Shown here piece after piece: positions 42,541 through 55,081 of a DNA stretch of 64,000 bases. Origin of the DNA: Gnetum montanum. Its lineage: Eukaryota; Streptophyta; Gnetopsida; Gnetales; Gnetaceae. The stretch's first letter is position 1. The number at the start of each line of letters is the position of its first letter. The notes under the pieces were generated by a model, which saw only the letters and a list, made by a program, of their open reading frames with translations, was not told where the DNA came from and searched no databases. The stretch is taken from positions 234,302 through 298,301 of the forward strand of contig MNCI01001903.1 of the NCBI GenBank assembly GCA_015680685.1, given 5' to 3'. A program made the translations under genes and the position numbers.

Positions 42541-42841
42541 ACTACTTTTTTGGTTTCATAATCACCAAGATTGGGTGTGGATTTAGCATTGTTTCATCTA
42601 AGTTTGAACATCAAAATGACTTAAAAATAATTTCATACGACACATTTTCAACCTCCAATGGTGTCTAGGAATCATTCTAGCTCATAACCTAGCATATGAA
42701 TAATACTTTCGGTGACCTAGGAAAGTTTGGTAATGAAAACGTTTCTAAGTGTCAAAGGTGAGCATCATAGCTAGATCACCTTGTCCATGTCACCTATGCT
42801 CAAACTACTTTTTAATCTCTATTTCAACCCCATAAAACCAT
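42541..42841. other. Unassigned sequence between X and G
   Basis: No gene seen. A short phrase (AACGTTTCTAAGTGTCAAAGGTG, partly) recurs near 44,005, so it may belong with 43,700-44,500. Confidence 0.35.
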
Positions 42842-43694
42842 TGATGAGTGGCGAGGTATCCCTATGGCCAACCATACAAATCACTAAGGCGTTCACATGC
42901 GATTCGGTCAAATTCCATGGACCTATAGTTCTCCAGTGCACTAGTTTCTCTAAGAAGTGAAATGGACGTTGAGAATGTTCATTGTCTTTCCAACTACACT
43001 TGTGAAGCTCAAGGGTATAGTTTAAGTGTAATTGAGGTACATGATTTTTCTCATTTTATGTTTTATAAGTTTAATTACGTACAAAAAGAATGAAAGGTAA
43101 AGTAATTTAAGATCTAATTCATTTACTACCTAGCTAGCCTAACACAAGTACCTGTCCCACTTTGCTGGACACATCCTGAACACATATAGCACTACTAGGC
43201 TACTAAATGTTAAGCATTTTTGGGTTACTAAGCACTATATGTATGCTTGAAGTGGTCATGCTTGTGTTCATTAATAACTGAAAATTAATTACTTAATTTA
43301 AATGCATTAAAGTAAAGTGCATTAAAGGAAACATTAATATATTCTCAATGCTACAGGATTATCAAAAGGGTTCATTTTTATTCCCATCACATTACTATGC
43401 TTAGGTACATTAGTGTTCAAAAAAAGATGCATACACACTTAGACTCCTACTGTAGGCACTCAGAAAATATTCTAACTTTGGAGAAAACAAACTACAAGAG
43501 CTTCACTACTCTATGCAAAAATTATGAAAAACTATCTAAAAATCATGAGCCCAAGTGCTATATTTATAGACTAGCATATACCTTATGATATCGAATATTT
43601 GACATCGTGTCCTAAGCTTTAACGTCAAGTATCCAATGTCACGGCTCCAATATTAGGTATCCGATATTGGAGCATGTTAAAACATGATCCATCA
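42842..43694 (-). mobile_element. Solo LTR G
   Basis: TGATGAGTGGCGAGGTA to GATCCATCA, 853 bp, of the B/C/D LTR type. TSD ACCAT at 42,837-42,841 and 43,695-43,699. No internal region next to it, so it is a solo LTR left by recombination between two LTRs. Confidence 0.9.
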
Positions 43695-43699
43695 ACCAT

Positions 43700-44283
43700 G
43701 AATGAATCATCTACAATATTCTTAATATGACAGATATCAAATTTTGGTACTTTAGTGAGTTTATCATGGGACCTTGGAAGCAAACTTTTTCTAAGTATGA
43801 AGGTGGCATTGATGCTAACGTGATGTCAACATCTCCATAGTCATCATTGACATTAGCTTAGCACTTTTCACTTGTAAAAACTAGCATTATGACTTTAGTC
43901 TTGGCTTCTCAAGCCCTCTAGTAACTAGTTGACATCAATTCCAAGGCATCAAATGTTAATTTCGATAGGTTTGAAGGTAGTATTAAGGTTCATGACTGAA
44001 AATGTTTCGAAGTGTAATAGGTGACAAACCAATGTTAGTGTTAGGGTCACCCTACTTGCATCAACATCATCCTAGATCACTAAGATTAAAACTTGACAAT
44101 ATTTCCCAAGCCCATGAGCTCCTTAAGATCCTATAATAATTACTATGGCATAATTTGACATTAGTTTGGACATCTTGGAGATGTGAAATTATAGTTTGGA
44201 AGGATGTTAAAAAATTTTATATCTCCTAGTTAACACTAACATTGATGCTAGTGTCAACATTAGTGTTAATGTTAATGTCATTA
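43700..44283. other. Unassigned sequence
   Basis: Low-complexity text rich in CATTAG/CATCA words, merging into the 33-bp minisatellite. No gene recognised. Confidence 0.35.
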
Positions 44284-44415
44284 CTAGAGTTAGAATTTTT
44301 TAGCTCATCATTATTATTAGAGTTAGAATTTTTAAGCTTAACATTAGCACCAAAGTTAGATTTTTCTAGCCCAACATCAACACTAGAGTTAAATTTTTTA
44401 GCATCATTAATCTAC
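44284..44415. repeat. 33-bp minisatellite, four units
   Basis: Units starting CTAGAGTTAGAATTTTTTAG at 44,284, 44,317, 44,350 and 44,383, each 33 bp with a few changes. The period is a multiple of three, so both strands stay open across part of it (+ strand 44,242-44,442 with LELEFLSL-like 11-residue repeats). Confidence 0.85.
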
Positions 44416-44999
44416 ACTTCCCATTCTAGTTTTCGAAAATGAACTTCCGATTAATTCTACTCAACTCTAAAACTAAATTTAAAATCCTAAACCTATAAAT
44501 ATGAGATTAAAACCTAAATTCAAGCTAGTTTCTTGATATAAAAAGCACTTTTTTGGATTTTTAGAGACCAAGAGCATGAGCATCTACCTTCTCTGCATCT
44601 TTTGCATACTCCATGACCATCATAGCTCTACTTAGCAATGTAAGTCCCATAAGTTCAATTTGGTGCCTAAGTTTCTAATAGCCTAAGAACTAACCTTAAC
44701 ACATCATCAACATTAGTTTGATGATTCTTTTTTCACTACCCTATAGTTAGAATTTTTCAACATTTGTGTCACTAATCCATAGTTAGACTATTTTTAACTC
44801 TAGAGTCACTTGTTATACACTTAATCAAAATAGCCTTGTATTGAGTCCAAATTGATTCTGGAGTATACATGAAGCTTCCCTACTCAAATATTCACCTCCC
44901 AAAAGTCAAATTTCATCATCTAAACACTTACTTAACTCATAAAATGAGCCTCTATTATTAGTTTTTTTCTTATATGTTTCTCAACACCACTTGTAGGTT
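44416..44999. other. Unassigned AT-rich sequence
   Basis: No coding signal or repeat recognised. Confidence 0.35.
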
Positions 45000-45470
45000 T
45001 GGTCCTCCATAGTATTGAAGATTTGATGTATTCTAACAAGCTTAACATGCTTGTTTACATTTATATGTAGTTAGTCCACGAAATTTTTTATACACTATGA
45101 TGGTGTATAGAACCATTTACAATGTTTTATAATAAGTGTTAAGTTAGTTATATTTAACCAAGTATATCAAATAATAATAACTAATAACGATGTCTATTCG
45201 TTCCTTGAATGTGACTATTTTATTATCACTATATAAGTATTAATCCTAGTCCAATAATTGTGTAGAAGAATAACATTATGTGACATTAAAACATAGCAAA
45301 ATGTAGTATAATAGAGATACTAGGGTTTCTTTTTTTTTCTTTGTATTCTTATTAGTTTATGTATTTAACATGTATGCATCATGTGGATTTAATCTATGTA
45401 TATGGTGTATGTTTGTCTCATTTTTAATAGTCATCAAACTATCATTAATATCTTTGACTTGGTGATTTAA
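45000..45470 (+). repeat. Dispersed ~480-bp repeat, copy 1
   Basis: Matches 54,060-54,560 in reverse complement, with shared steps GAAGATTTGATGT, CTTAACATGCT, TTAAGTTAGTT, TATTAGTTTATGT and AGTCATCAAA. It contains an imperfect palindrome TATACACTATGATGGTGTATA. Could be an LTR or a short mobile element; family not recognised. Confidence 0.75.
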
Positions 45471-46254
45471 ACATTACAAAACATTAATACATAGGAGGCA
45501 AACTTTATGTCTAATAAATAAAGAATTATCAATCATTGGAAAAGGAATACCAAAATCCTTTTTCGTACATCAATCTCCTTGTGTATTATATTTAATTCAT
45601 TCTAATTATAATTTTCATACTAATATTTTATTTCACATTACTCATATTTGATTTCTATACTTAGTTTTTATTTACATCATTTAGATGTTATCTATTCTAC
45701 ACTTAAGCTTATCATTTTCTTATCATTCTCATACCATTCCTAGCTTATGAATGGTAGGATAAGTTTGTATTTGACTAGAGGACCATGCCCTTCATTTCAT
45801 AATTATTGATATATTAAGAATTATATCAACTTGAAGACCATTTACAGTTGCAAGTTAGACATTTAACATCTAATTCTTAGATGTGTTCTTACAAGGTTAA
45901 AGAAAAATAATTTTGTAGAAACATTTTTTTGACACTAGAAGGAGGCTCAATAGGTCTTTTAGTGTTAGGAACCCATCACCTAATAACCTATAGCTCTATT
46001 CCAACATAGAATTTTTTACACTTTTTACCTCTTTTACTTAGTTTATTTTCCACTTAGCACTTGATCCTTATTTTTGAGTATGTGCAAAAGACATTCTTTA
46101 ATACCATGTTTGGACAAGGATTTGATTCATCTCATAGCTTCTAGATTCATAAACTAATTGAAAGTAAAAATCTTGATCATTCATGACATCCATGAGTAAA
46201 CATAACTACAAGATTACATGTATAAAATGGAAGCTTAAAATTATGCTCACTAAG
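45471..46254. other. Unassigned AT-rich sequence
   Basis: No gene or known repeat seen. Confidence 0.35.
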
Positions 46255-46545
46255 AGTGAGCTATGAAGGATGGATTCCTCTGAAGCTCTCAAAAAATTGG
46301 ATTCTTTCCTTCCAAATTTCTATTGGCCTATGGAATTGGAGGAGTATGAGAAAAATGAATTGATGGAATATCTAACCATCAAAGATTAAATTAAGGCAAT
46401 GACTAGTGCTAAATTTCAATAGAAGTAAAACATGTTGGACTACTTAGTGAACCATCCTAACATCAATGTGAGTGGAAATTATCAATATTAAGATTAATGC
46501 AACAAGGAACTTGGTCACATCAACATCCATGGTGATGAAGAAGAG
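46255..46545 (+). pseudogene. Unidentified degenerate reading frame, cut by F
   Basis: From about 46,271 one + frame reads MDSSEALKKLDSFLPNFYWP, then MELEEYEKNELMEYLTIKD, then after stops MLDYLVNHPNINVSGNYQY and GHINIHGDEEEV, running to the left end of element F. Acidic, with no recognised domain. The amino-acid text is too ordered for random AT-rich DNA, but it may be part of another mobile element. Confidence 0.35.
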
Positions 46546-47432
46546 GTTCAATCCAATATAAATTAAGCTTTAAACCCACTAACTTTGAAATTTATGAAGG
46601 ATAAATTAATATGCTAGAAAATGAGGAAACTAGCTATCTTCAATTATTGCAAAGAAGATTACAGCAAGGTTTCATAATCCACAAAACATCCAAATACTTA
46701 ACCATACTCAAATGATATTGTAGAGCATGAGGCTCACATAATAATTGTCCTCAATGCAAGGCATAACTGAAAGAGAATTTCTCCTACAACTCAAGATTGA
46801 GATCTTAGCAGTAAGACATAAAAACACATAAGCTAACACATCACACAATTGACCTTGGAGTTGTAGCCACACATGCACTCATTCAATGTGGTCTCTCACA
46901 CTATTTCCACACATATCAATTCTCTCATTGATCATACAAACATAAAACAACACCAATATTTATTGGATTTATGAGACAAGAAATCTAAAAATATTTCCCC
47001 AACTCAACTTGAGAATCTTAGGCTATTTCCAAATTTGGAGTGGTCATTTCAAAAGTTTTCCCAGTCATATGGATTATCTTGAGATTTGTAAGGTTCTCTT
47101 GCTATCAAACTTGAGACATAGGTGGGATGTATTAATCAACTGTGAGATGTCTCTAGGATAGTTGAGATGTCTTACCCATGTGAGGGACATCTCCCAATCT
47201 ATGAGATATCCGAACTCTAAATTTAGGCATCTCACTTGAATCTAGGATGTCTCACCTAAGATGACCATAGTAAGGTTAATACATCTCCCCTAAACTGGGA
47301 CATCTCTTAGAAAGTTCCTATACTCAGCCTAGATGTCAGGTTGATCTTCAAGACATCTCTCTAGCCTCTTGAAACATACATAAATCATTTATAGGATAGA
47401 GGAAAGGAAATTGAAAGAGGTGTTCCTACACT
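46545..47432 (-). repeat. F 3' LTR (left)
   Basis: In element orientation it starts TAGTGTAGGAACACCTC right after the purine tract. It aligns with 52,217-53,191 and with the E LTRs (GAAACTAGCTATCTTCAATT block). It has several AGACATCTC-type repeats. Confidence 0.82.
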
Positions 47433-47444
47433 ATCCCTTCCATC
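47433..47444 (-). promoter_or_regulatory. F polypurine tract
   Basis: Minus strand GGATGGAAGGGA abuts the LTR start. Confidence 0.75.
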
Positions 47445-47498
47445 CTTCAAAGAGTAAACTCACTTGAATAAGGAAGTAGGAGTAGAAGTGATCCCCCA

Positions 47499-47894
47499 CT
47501 AATAAATTTTGGTCTCATAAATCCATATAGCATCATCTATGGATTGATTCTTCCAATAGATCAAATACTCATGCCTCTTCACTCCTTGAGTGCTTGAAGC
47601 TTCTCTTCGCTTACATATGATTGCCTTCTTCTCTATTGAAGGCTTAGACCACTCGATAGGCCCCTTTAACTCATCAATGCTACCCTTTATGGTTTCATCA
47701 TCAACCAATCCATGAGAGTGCACAAGATCTATAACATTAAATACAAAATACATGCCAACATCATTGGGTAAGTAAATATTAAAATCATTATCATTAATTT
47801 TGGCCTTGATTTCAAAAGGATCCATCTTCTTAGCTTTCAACTTGGAGAAGATAACATCTCTCAATCTTATCTTCTTCAAGTAAACCCAGACCAA
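47499..47894 (-). pseudogene. F integrase C-terminus and chromodomain
   Basis: Open for 131 residues: MVWVYLKKIRLRDVIFSKLK, KKMDPFEIKAKINDNDFNIYL, PNDVGMYFVFNVIDLVHSH, then a linker and the chromodomain VKRHEYLIYWKNQSIDDAIW. Hydrophobic/aromatic chromodomain positions (Y, W, W) are present. Best-preserved piece of F pol. Confidence 0.85.
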
Positions 47895-47929
47895 GTCACC
47901 TGCTAAAAATTTAGGCTTTCAATTACCCT

Positions 47930-49370
47930 CATTCCTCTTGAGAATACTCTCTTTAGTCTTCTTCTCAAGATTTAATTTCACTTGTGCATGACAATCCTTC
48001 ATCTTGTACACAAAATTAGCACTAAGTTAAGCTTCATCATTAAAGTTATTCAAATTTTTCACCATCTTAGGAAAAAAACCATAATTCATCTCAAATGGTC
48101 TTTCACCAATGGTAACATAAAAAATGTTTTTATATGAAAATTTAGCATAACATAGCAAAAGTTTCCACCAATTGGGCTATCCATCACATAAACACCTCAA
48201 TATATTCAGTAAGGATTTATTCATCACCTTTGTTTGACCATCAAATTGTGGATGATATTCACTAGAAAAATTTAACTTTGACCTTAAAATTTTCCAAAGG
48301 GACCTCCAAAATGACTAGTGAACTTGAAGTCTCTGTCATTAACAATATTCAAATGAATACCATGTAAATTCACAACATGTTGGAAAAATAAATTTGCTAC
48401 ATGAGAAGCATCACTTACCTTTTTATATAGAATGAACTATGTCATCTAAAAGAACCTATTCAATATAATAAAAACTAAATCGTTCCCACTCTTGGTCTTT
48501 GAAATATTGCTCACAAATTCCATTGAAATACTTTTCCATGGACCCTTGGGAATTGGCAAAGACATGTAATGTCCATTCACTCCTTTACCTTATTTGAATT
48601 TCTAATAAGTCAAAGACTTCATAAATTTTGAAACTTCTATTTCCACACTAGATCAAAAATATTATCTCACCATAAGATCTAATGTTTTATCCATACCCAA
48701 GTAACTTTCCATGCTACTACAATACTTTTTAAACAAAATATTCTTTCTAAAATTATAATTAGCAATACATACCTTTCCATTTTTGAATAAAAGTTCATCT
48801 TAAATATGATAGTCCTTCCATTTTTCTATCCTACTTAATAATGACCTTTTGAGGCTCATCTAAACCTATACAAAATCTTAATAATAATCATATAAATGAG
48901 AAAAATCTCCCATATATTCAACATGAGGTACATTGAAATTTACCACATACACACTTGATAATGCATTAGCCATTACATTCAATTTAACAATTTTTTGCTA
49001 AAGAAAAAAATTAATCTCATGTAATTGTGTAATCCACTTCATGTGCTTTGCACTCAACTTCTTTCGAGAGCTTAGAAATTATAGTGTTTTATGATTTTTC
49101 ATTAAAGTAAACTACTTGGGAAAAAAGTAATGTCTCCAATACTTTATTTCTTAAAGAATAGCATAGAACTTCTCATATACACTATATTTTACTTGACTCA
49201 TTAAACTTTTCTAAAAATAAAGCAATAGGCCTACCTTCTTATAAAAGTACCCCACTAATGACAAGTCAACTTGCATCCACCTCTACTTGAAAAAGCTTCT
49301 AGAAATCTAGAATTACAAGTACCTATTCATTGGTTATTTTTACTTTTAGTAAGTCAAAGATCCTTTGTGT
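47930..49370 (-). pseudogene. F integrase core and RNase H, degenerate
   Basis: Frames are short, but the minus strand aligns piecewise with E 39,600-41,100: the integrase text VNKSLLNILRCL-like near 48,200, MDFVSNISK-like near 48,520, and RNase H text around 49,000-49,350. Multiple frameshifts; no intact catalytic set could be read. Confidence 0.65.
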
Positions 49371-49379
49371 TTCATCATC

Positions 49380-50185
49380 CTACCTTAAATATTTATTTTT
49401 CTTCAACAAAGTAAACATAGGCCAAGAAATATCACTGAAATTTTTTATGAACCTTTGATAAAAACCTGCTAAACCAAAGAATGATCTTACCTTCCCAACA
49501 TTCTTAAGAGTTGGCCAATCTCTAATTTCCTTCACCTTGGTAGCTTCCATACAAATTTGGATTTTATAAATCACATGCCCCAAATATGTGATTTTCCTCT
49601 TAAAGAAATGAATTTTCTTCACATTAATCATCAATTGTGCCTCCTTCAACTTAAGATACACCTGCCTCAAGTTATCTAAATTCTTCTCCTCATTAAAGAT
49701 GTAAACCAAAATATCATTAAAAAATACCATACAATACTTACCAATCGAGTTCTTCAATACATCATACATCAACTTCATGAATGTATCAGCTACATATGTG
49801 AGCCTAAATAACATGAACAACCACTGAAATAATCCATTTGATGTCTTGAAAGATGTATTTTAGTCATCACCAGGCTCGATTCAAATTTTATGGTAATCAC
49901 TCTTCAAATAAATTTTGCTAAAAAATATTTGCATTTGTAAGGACAACAAGGATATCATCCATCCTTGGAATAGGAAACTTATACCTTACTGTTATCTTGT
50001 TCACTATCTTGGAATCAATGCACATCCTTCATTCATCATTATTCTTTTTTGGCACTCTCACCATGGAAATTGCATAAGGTGAAATTGATTTTCTCATGAA
50101 GCCATTTGCAAGTAACTCCTCTACCTGCCTTTGTAATTTAGTCTTTTGGTTTGGTGCCATTTAGTAAGCTCTCTCGTTTGAAATC
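49380..50185 (-). pseudogene. F reverse transcriptase
   Basis: Fingers near 50,170-49,990 (MAPNQKTKLQRQVEELLANG, RKSISPYAISMVRVPKKN). The open frame 49,820-49,380 has KYCMVFFNDILVYI with box FFND (49,713-49,724; first catalytic Asp changed to Asn), KRKITYLGHVIYKIQI and FFGLAGFYQRFIKNFSDI (thumb-connection). Confidence 0.83.
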
Positions 50186-50899
50186 ATAGCACCAAGGATG
50201 AAATCAATCTAATGTTGTACATTCCTCATTAATGGAAATCCATCCAATTCCTCCTTGAGCACCTTGGAAAATTTTTCCTTTAAGCCCAAGACACTTGTAG
50301 AAAGTTCAACCTACACATCATCATGGTTAGAAGCAACCGTTGATACAATAACAAATTCAAAACCTATTTTATCATATTCCTTAATATATTCTCTCTCCTA
50401 GAAGGATTAAGAAAGTATTAAGTGAACTCTGCTACCTTACTTGTTTAGTTATCATAGGAATTAAATCATGAATTCCATTAGATCTAGCTAAACTTAATAC
50501 TTTTCTTGCTTCATCAAAATGAGCACCATTGTCAAAATTCCAAGGTCTACCAAGAATCACATTAGCATAATTTATTGAAAGAACATTATACTTTACAATA
50601 TCATGAAAACCTCCAATTTAAAATTTCAAAGTATATTGTTCCCTTGCCTCTTGAAAGAAATCTCTAGACAACCAATACACTTTATAGGTTCTAGGATGAG
50701 GATTAGTTACCAAACCAAACCTAGCAACTACCTTAGAAGAAATACCATTTTTTTTGGCTCATGTATCAATCAAAACATGAATCCATTCCTCACTAAGTAA
50801 ACATCTAGCCATAATTTGAAGTAAAAATTTCCTAGCAAGATGGTCTCCTCTATTCAAATTCCTCATGAATGCATGAGAATTTATTAAAAAAAACTTCCT

Positions 50900-52147
50900 C
50901 AATCTTGGGAGCATTGATATTACCTCTTTAAAAAGTTTATCTTAATGTCTCCTCCACCTCCATGGTTTGCACAGCTTTGCCCTTGGCTACCTTATGAAGT
51001 AAACATTCCCATTTTTTGTATTTCTATTCTCCACACTTGAAGCATTAAACCTTGGATGAGCTACTTCCTTGACCCTTTCTTTCCTTGCCTTGGTTCTTCT
51101 TAGCTTTGTCCCTCTTATCATCCATTTATCTTTTCTTATTATGGTTGCCATCTTTGTCTTCAAATTTGGAATTGAATCCCTTCTCTAATTTGGATCCCTT
51201 GTCCTTTCCATTGAAAGTTTTTTTGCTTTTTTATTCTTTTCCAAATCCACTTAGTTTGTTTCTTACCTTTAGTGCTAAATCATAAGCCTCATTAATAGTT
51301 TATGGCTCATAAAAAGATAAATATTATTGATATTCCATTTTGAGGCCTTCTAAAGAGATTGAAACCTATTCATACTCCTCCCACTTTATCTTAGCTTGAT
51401 CGAATATATCACAAAATTTGATGTAGAATTCTTTAGCATCCTTATCATATTGCTTTAAGACTTTTAACTTTATAATGGTCTCTTTCCTTTGATGATATTA
51501 TTCAAAATTTCTTCTCAACTTGTATATTATCATATTCAAATCTTTAATGGGTTGACCAATTTATATTTCATAACCCTAGGACTCCTTTCCCCATCAAGTA
51601 GAAGTCATACCTTCTAATATGTATTTAGCAATGGGCACCCTTCAATAATTTGGTACCTCTACCAACTAAAAGTTCTTATTAAGTGCTTTAGCTAAATTGA
51701 AAAAGCCTTAGTGCCATCAATCCCATTAAAAGTCTTCCACTTAATGTACAAAACTTTGTCAGCATTTTTGAATGCTTTAGTAAGCCTTGTCTCATCTTCC
51801 TCGTCTAACTCCCTAAGAGAAGAAGTAGTTGCTACTTATGGAGCCCCTAGAATTCTCATCTAATAAATAGGATTCCCTCCCATTGGAATCCTTGGTTGAT
51901 GGGTTCCTAAACTCCCATAGTTAGATTATCCTTCCTTGTTATCTCCTCTATCTCCACTAGGCTATGAAACTTCTTCATCTAAACATGAATGCTCATAACC
52001 TCTGCATGTCTAGATATGATTAGGATTGATATTTTTATCTATCTTTGCACTGATTTCATCCAACTGAGTACATAGTAGTTGGAAGGTAGACTTCATGCTC
52101 TCCATGTCTTTGTTCAAGATTTGCACCTATTTCTTCTTAGGTGCCAT
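50900..52147 (-). pseudogene. F gag, degenerate, with CCHC knuckle
   Basis: ATG at 52,147 (MAPKKK). The N-terminal helix text NKDMESMKSTFQLLCTQLDE parallels E. A Lys/Asp-rich linker lies near 51,230-51,080. The knuckle CFKCGE.KYKKWEC is near 51,047-51,005, with a stop inside. Protease text between 50,900 and 50,200 is too broken to place. Confidence 0.75.
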
Positions 52148-52216
52148 CTAAATTTGATAAAATGCTAAAAACAAGTCCATGAAATAATCAACACTAAGTT
52201 CCAATCCAATTTAAGT

Positions 52217-53191
52217 TGGAGCAAGTTTACTCCAATATTAAAATGATCTTCCAAACACTATATCCATATATTATGAAAAGATAAATAATATTCTATAAAA
52301 CAGGAAAACTAGCTATCTTCAATTATCAAAAGAGAAGATTACAATAGGGTTCCACAACCCACAAATGATGCTACAAAGCATGAATCTCTACAACCACACA
52401 AGGATTATTCTTAATGCAAGACACAATTGATAGAGATTCTCTCTCACAACTTGGGACTAAGATCTCAACTCATAAGACATAAGAGATACTAAAATAACAC
52501 TCACTCAATTGACCAAAAGCTACAACACACTCATGCACTCTTCACATGTACTCTCTTAACATTTTTGACATCTCACTCATAACTCTCTATGACATCTTAT
52601 GACCTCTGATGGTCGTACAAGCATGAAACACAATCCATATTTATTAACTAAGCAAGTTAAAAATCATAGGAAACCTTCCTTAAGCACAACTGGATAAGCT
52701 TCCTCTATTTTCATTTTTTCTACCTTGTTTCAATTATTTTCAAACTTGGAATTGAAATTTCAAAAGTTCCTCTACCCATTTGAGTCATCTCTGGTCTTTC
52801 TAGGACATATTACTACTAAATTGGACATTTTGAGAAGACATCTTATCCTGGCTAGAGATGTCTTCAAAATTGTTGAGAGGTCTCAATGACATTGCAAATG
52901 TCTCAGTTGAGAGATCTCACCTTTTTGTGAGATTTCTCAGACACATGTGAGACTTCTCAATCACTTCTTAGACATCTCATCTAAGACTTATACAAAATTT
53001 CTAAGATATCCCTTGAACTTGGGACATCTTCTACAAGCTCTTAACCCTTGGCCAAGACATCTTTCGTGAGAGTTTAGATCTCAAATAAGATGACTTCATT
53101 GCCTCTAAGATGTCTTCATGGAGTCTAAAACTTGCAAAAACACACATGTAGGACAAAGAACAAGGGAATTAGAAGAGGTGTTCCTTTACTA
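52217..53191 (-). repeat. F 5' LTR (right)
   Basis: 975 bp; in element orientation TAGTAAAGGAACACC to CTTGCTCCA, then gag leader. Pairs with 46,545-47,432. Confidence 0.82.
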
Positions 53192-54059
53192 GGTCCTCGT
53201 ATATTTTTCCACCATCACATCATTTCTATGCATTGTGAACTCAACAAATGGTGTGAGTCTTAACTTCTCCAATTTAGCACAATGGCTAACTTTCATCAAT
53301 GCTATGACCAATGTTAGGTCATAATAATGATACTAAACATTGACCCTTGATACTAAATATTTAATGTATTCTTCTATTGATAGAATTAGTTTCAAGTCTC
53401 TAATATTGTTTGACACTATTTCATATTATGTGACTATTGTGGAGTGTAGCTTGATTTTCTTAATATTGGCTTTTAATCCTAAAGCTCCATTGTGAGGATT
53501 ACAATGGTGGTTGTGTGGTGCTGGTAGTAGTGATGGTGACAATGATTCTATTTGAGTATGTTTAGATGAAGCTAGAGATGGGTGCACCTCCTCTTCGAAG
53601 ATTCCCATGCTTGTTCTTGATTTCTAGCACCACATGTCATTTTGTCAAATAGTTATACTATTATAAAAGAAAACTAGGGCTTTTTGAATGTTTAATTTTA
53701 ACTACAAAAACCATTATGCACTTTGATGTTACATCATTGTGCATAGTTTTATGATCCTAAATTCAATTTAGAGCTTAAAGGAAAAACTAATTTAACTATT
53801 AAAACAACAAAATTTTAAAACATCAAGTTCTTTTCATAGTTTATTGGAAATTGTAAGGTTTTCATTCTAAATTCAAGAAATTATACTTATACGCTAAGAA
53901 AAAGAAAAAATTTGAGCTAGAATGCAATATTGCAAATAACAAGGATTGCTACTATGCACCTATGAATTAATTTTATGGCTAATTTTTATACTTACTATTG
54001 CATTAAATGCACCTAACTTCTACTACACTATGAATTCTTCACAATGGTAATGCAAAAGT
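53192..54059 (-). other. Unassigned; degenerate minus reading frame
   Basis: Minus frame from 53,608 (MGIFEEEVHPSLASSKHTQI... 60 aa to 53,426). It continues past a stop as YEIVSNNIRDLKLILSIEEY and, with breaks, to TPFVEFTMHRND near 53,220. No family recognised; perhaps host DNA or an older element interrupted by F. Confidence 0.3.
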
Positions 54060-54560
54060 CATCAAAACCTACTCTAACATCATGTTAAAGTTTTATGATA
54101 TTAATCAATAGGTCTAGAATGTGATATAAATAATTTGATGACTATTGTGAACAAGATAAATATGCACCATGTACATAAACTAAGTCCATGGTGTCACACA
54201 TGCCAAATACAAGAACATAAACTAATAAGTAATAGAGAAGAATAAAATAACCATCTCTATTATAATATGAATATTTTGTTTTACATTATATTATATTGTT
54301 CTCTACATAGTTATTGAACAAGGATCATCACTTATATAGTTATAATGGAACAATCACATCCAAAGAATGAATACACACAACGATCAACTATTATTACTTA
54401 AACACAACTAACTTAATAAATATTACAAAACATCATAGATGGTGTTGTACACCATGATGATGTATGCTAAAGATCACAATGTAACTATATATAGACATAA
54501 ACTAGCATGTTAAGTTTGCTATAACACATCAAATCTTCAACAAAAGTAATAAAAAGAAAG
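54060..54560 (-). repeat. Dispersed ~480-bp repeat, copy 2 (inverted)
   Basis: Reverse complement of 45,000-45,470. The palindromic core reads TGTTGTACACCATGATGATG. The two copies flank F at distances of about 1.1 and 0.9 kb. Confidence 0.75.
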
Positions 54561-55081
54561 GAATATAGGAAATTTTCTTAGAATAATCTTCAACTAAATA
54601 TATTGTTTATGCTTATTAATATTTTCTATCTTAATCAACTTTTGAAGCCTTTTTATTTTAAAATACAAAATAATTCTCGTTATGACCTTCCTCATTTATG
54701 ATATCTAACACTTTCTACCTTTATTCTATGAAAACTAAGAAAATAAAAATTTTTATAATCCTATTTTTGCCAAGTTTTAGTTACATCAAAAATATCAAAC
54801 TTTTTAAAAAACATAATATTATACAAAGCAATCATTTTAGTGGTAATGCTAACCATTCTACTTAGAAATCTACAGTGCAAAGTGTTTTATTGTGTTATTT
54901 TTTGGTTTTTTCCATTCTATTGTCTTTTTTGCAAGCTTTTTTTTATGAGATTTGCATTTATTAAAATTTTTTTCTCCTTCTAAGTTGCTACAATTATACC
55001 AAAAAATTTTCTGAGTAGTTGAATCACTAAATTTCATAACAATATAATGAAGTTTATTACCTTTGAATCCTATGCGATAAG
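54561..55081. other. Unassigned AT-rich sequence
   Basis: Poly-A/T-rich spacer. A short minus ORF (55,124-54,870) overlaps the I LTR start and is basic and low in complexity; no gene called. Confidence 0.35.

Larger units (their letters stand above)
46545..53191 (-). mobile_element. Element F: Ty3/gypsy chromovirus, same family as E
   Basis: Minus orientation: 5' LTR on the right, gag, protease, RT, RNase H, integrase, chromodomain, purine tract, 3' LTR on the left. Gag start (NKDMESMKSTF), RT and chromodomain parallel E. I could not settle a TSD; the left edge is approximate (20-30 bp). Stops in most frames. Confidence 0.85.

Noticed and set aside
51085-51285. 66-aa + ORF rich in Ser/Leu
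   Set aside because: Antisense of the Lys/Asp-rich gag linker of F.
45000-54560. Terminal inverted repeats of one large DNA transposon
   Set aside because: No transposase text between them and no matching TSD seen; the interior is mostly element F. Kept only as an inverted repeat pair.
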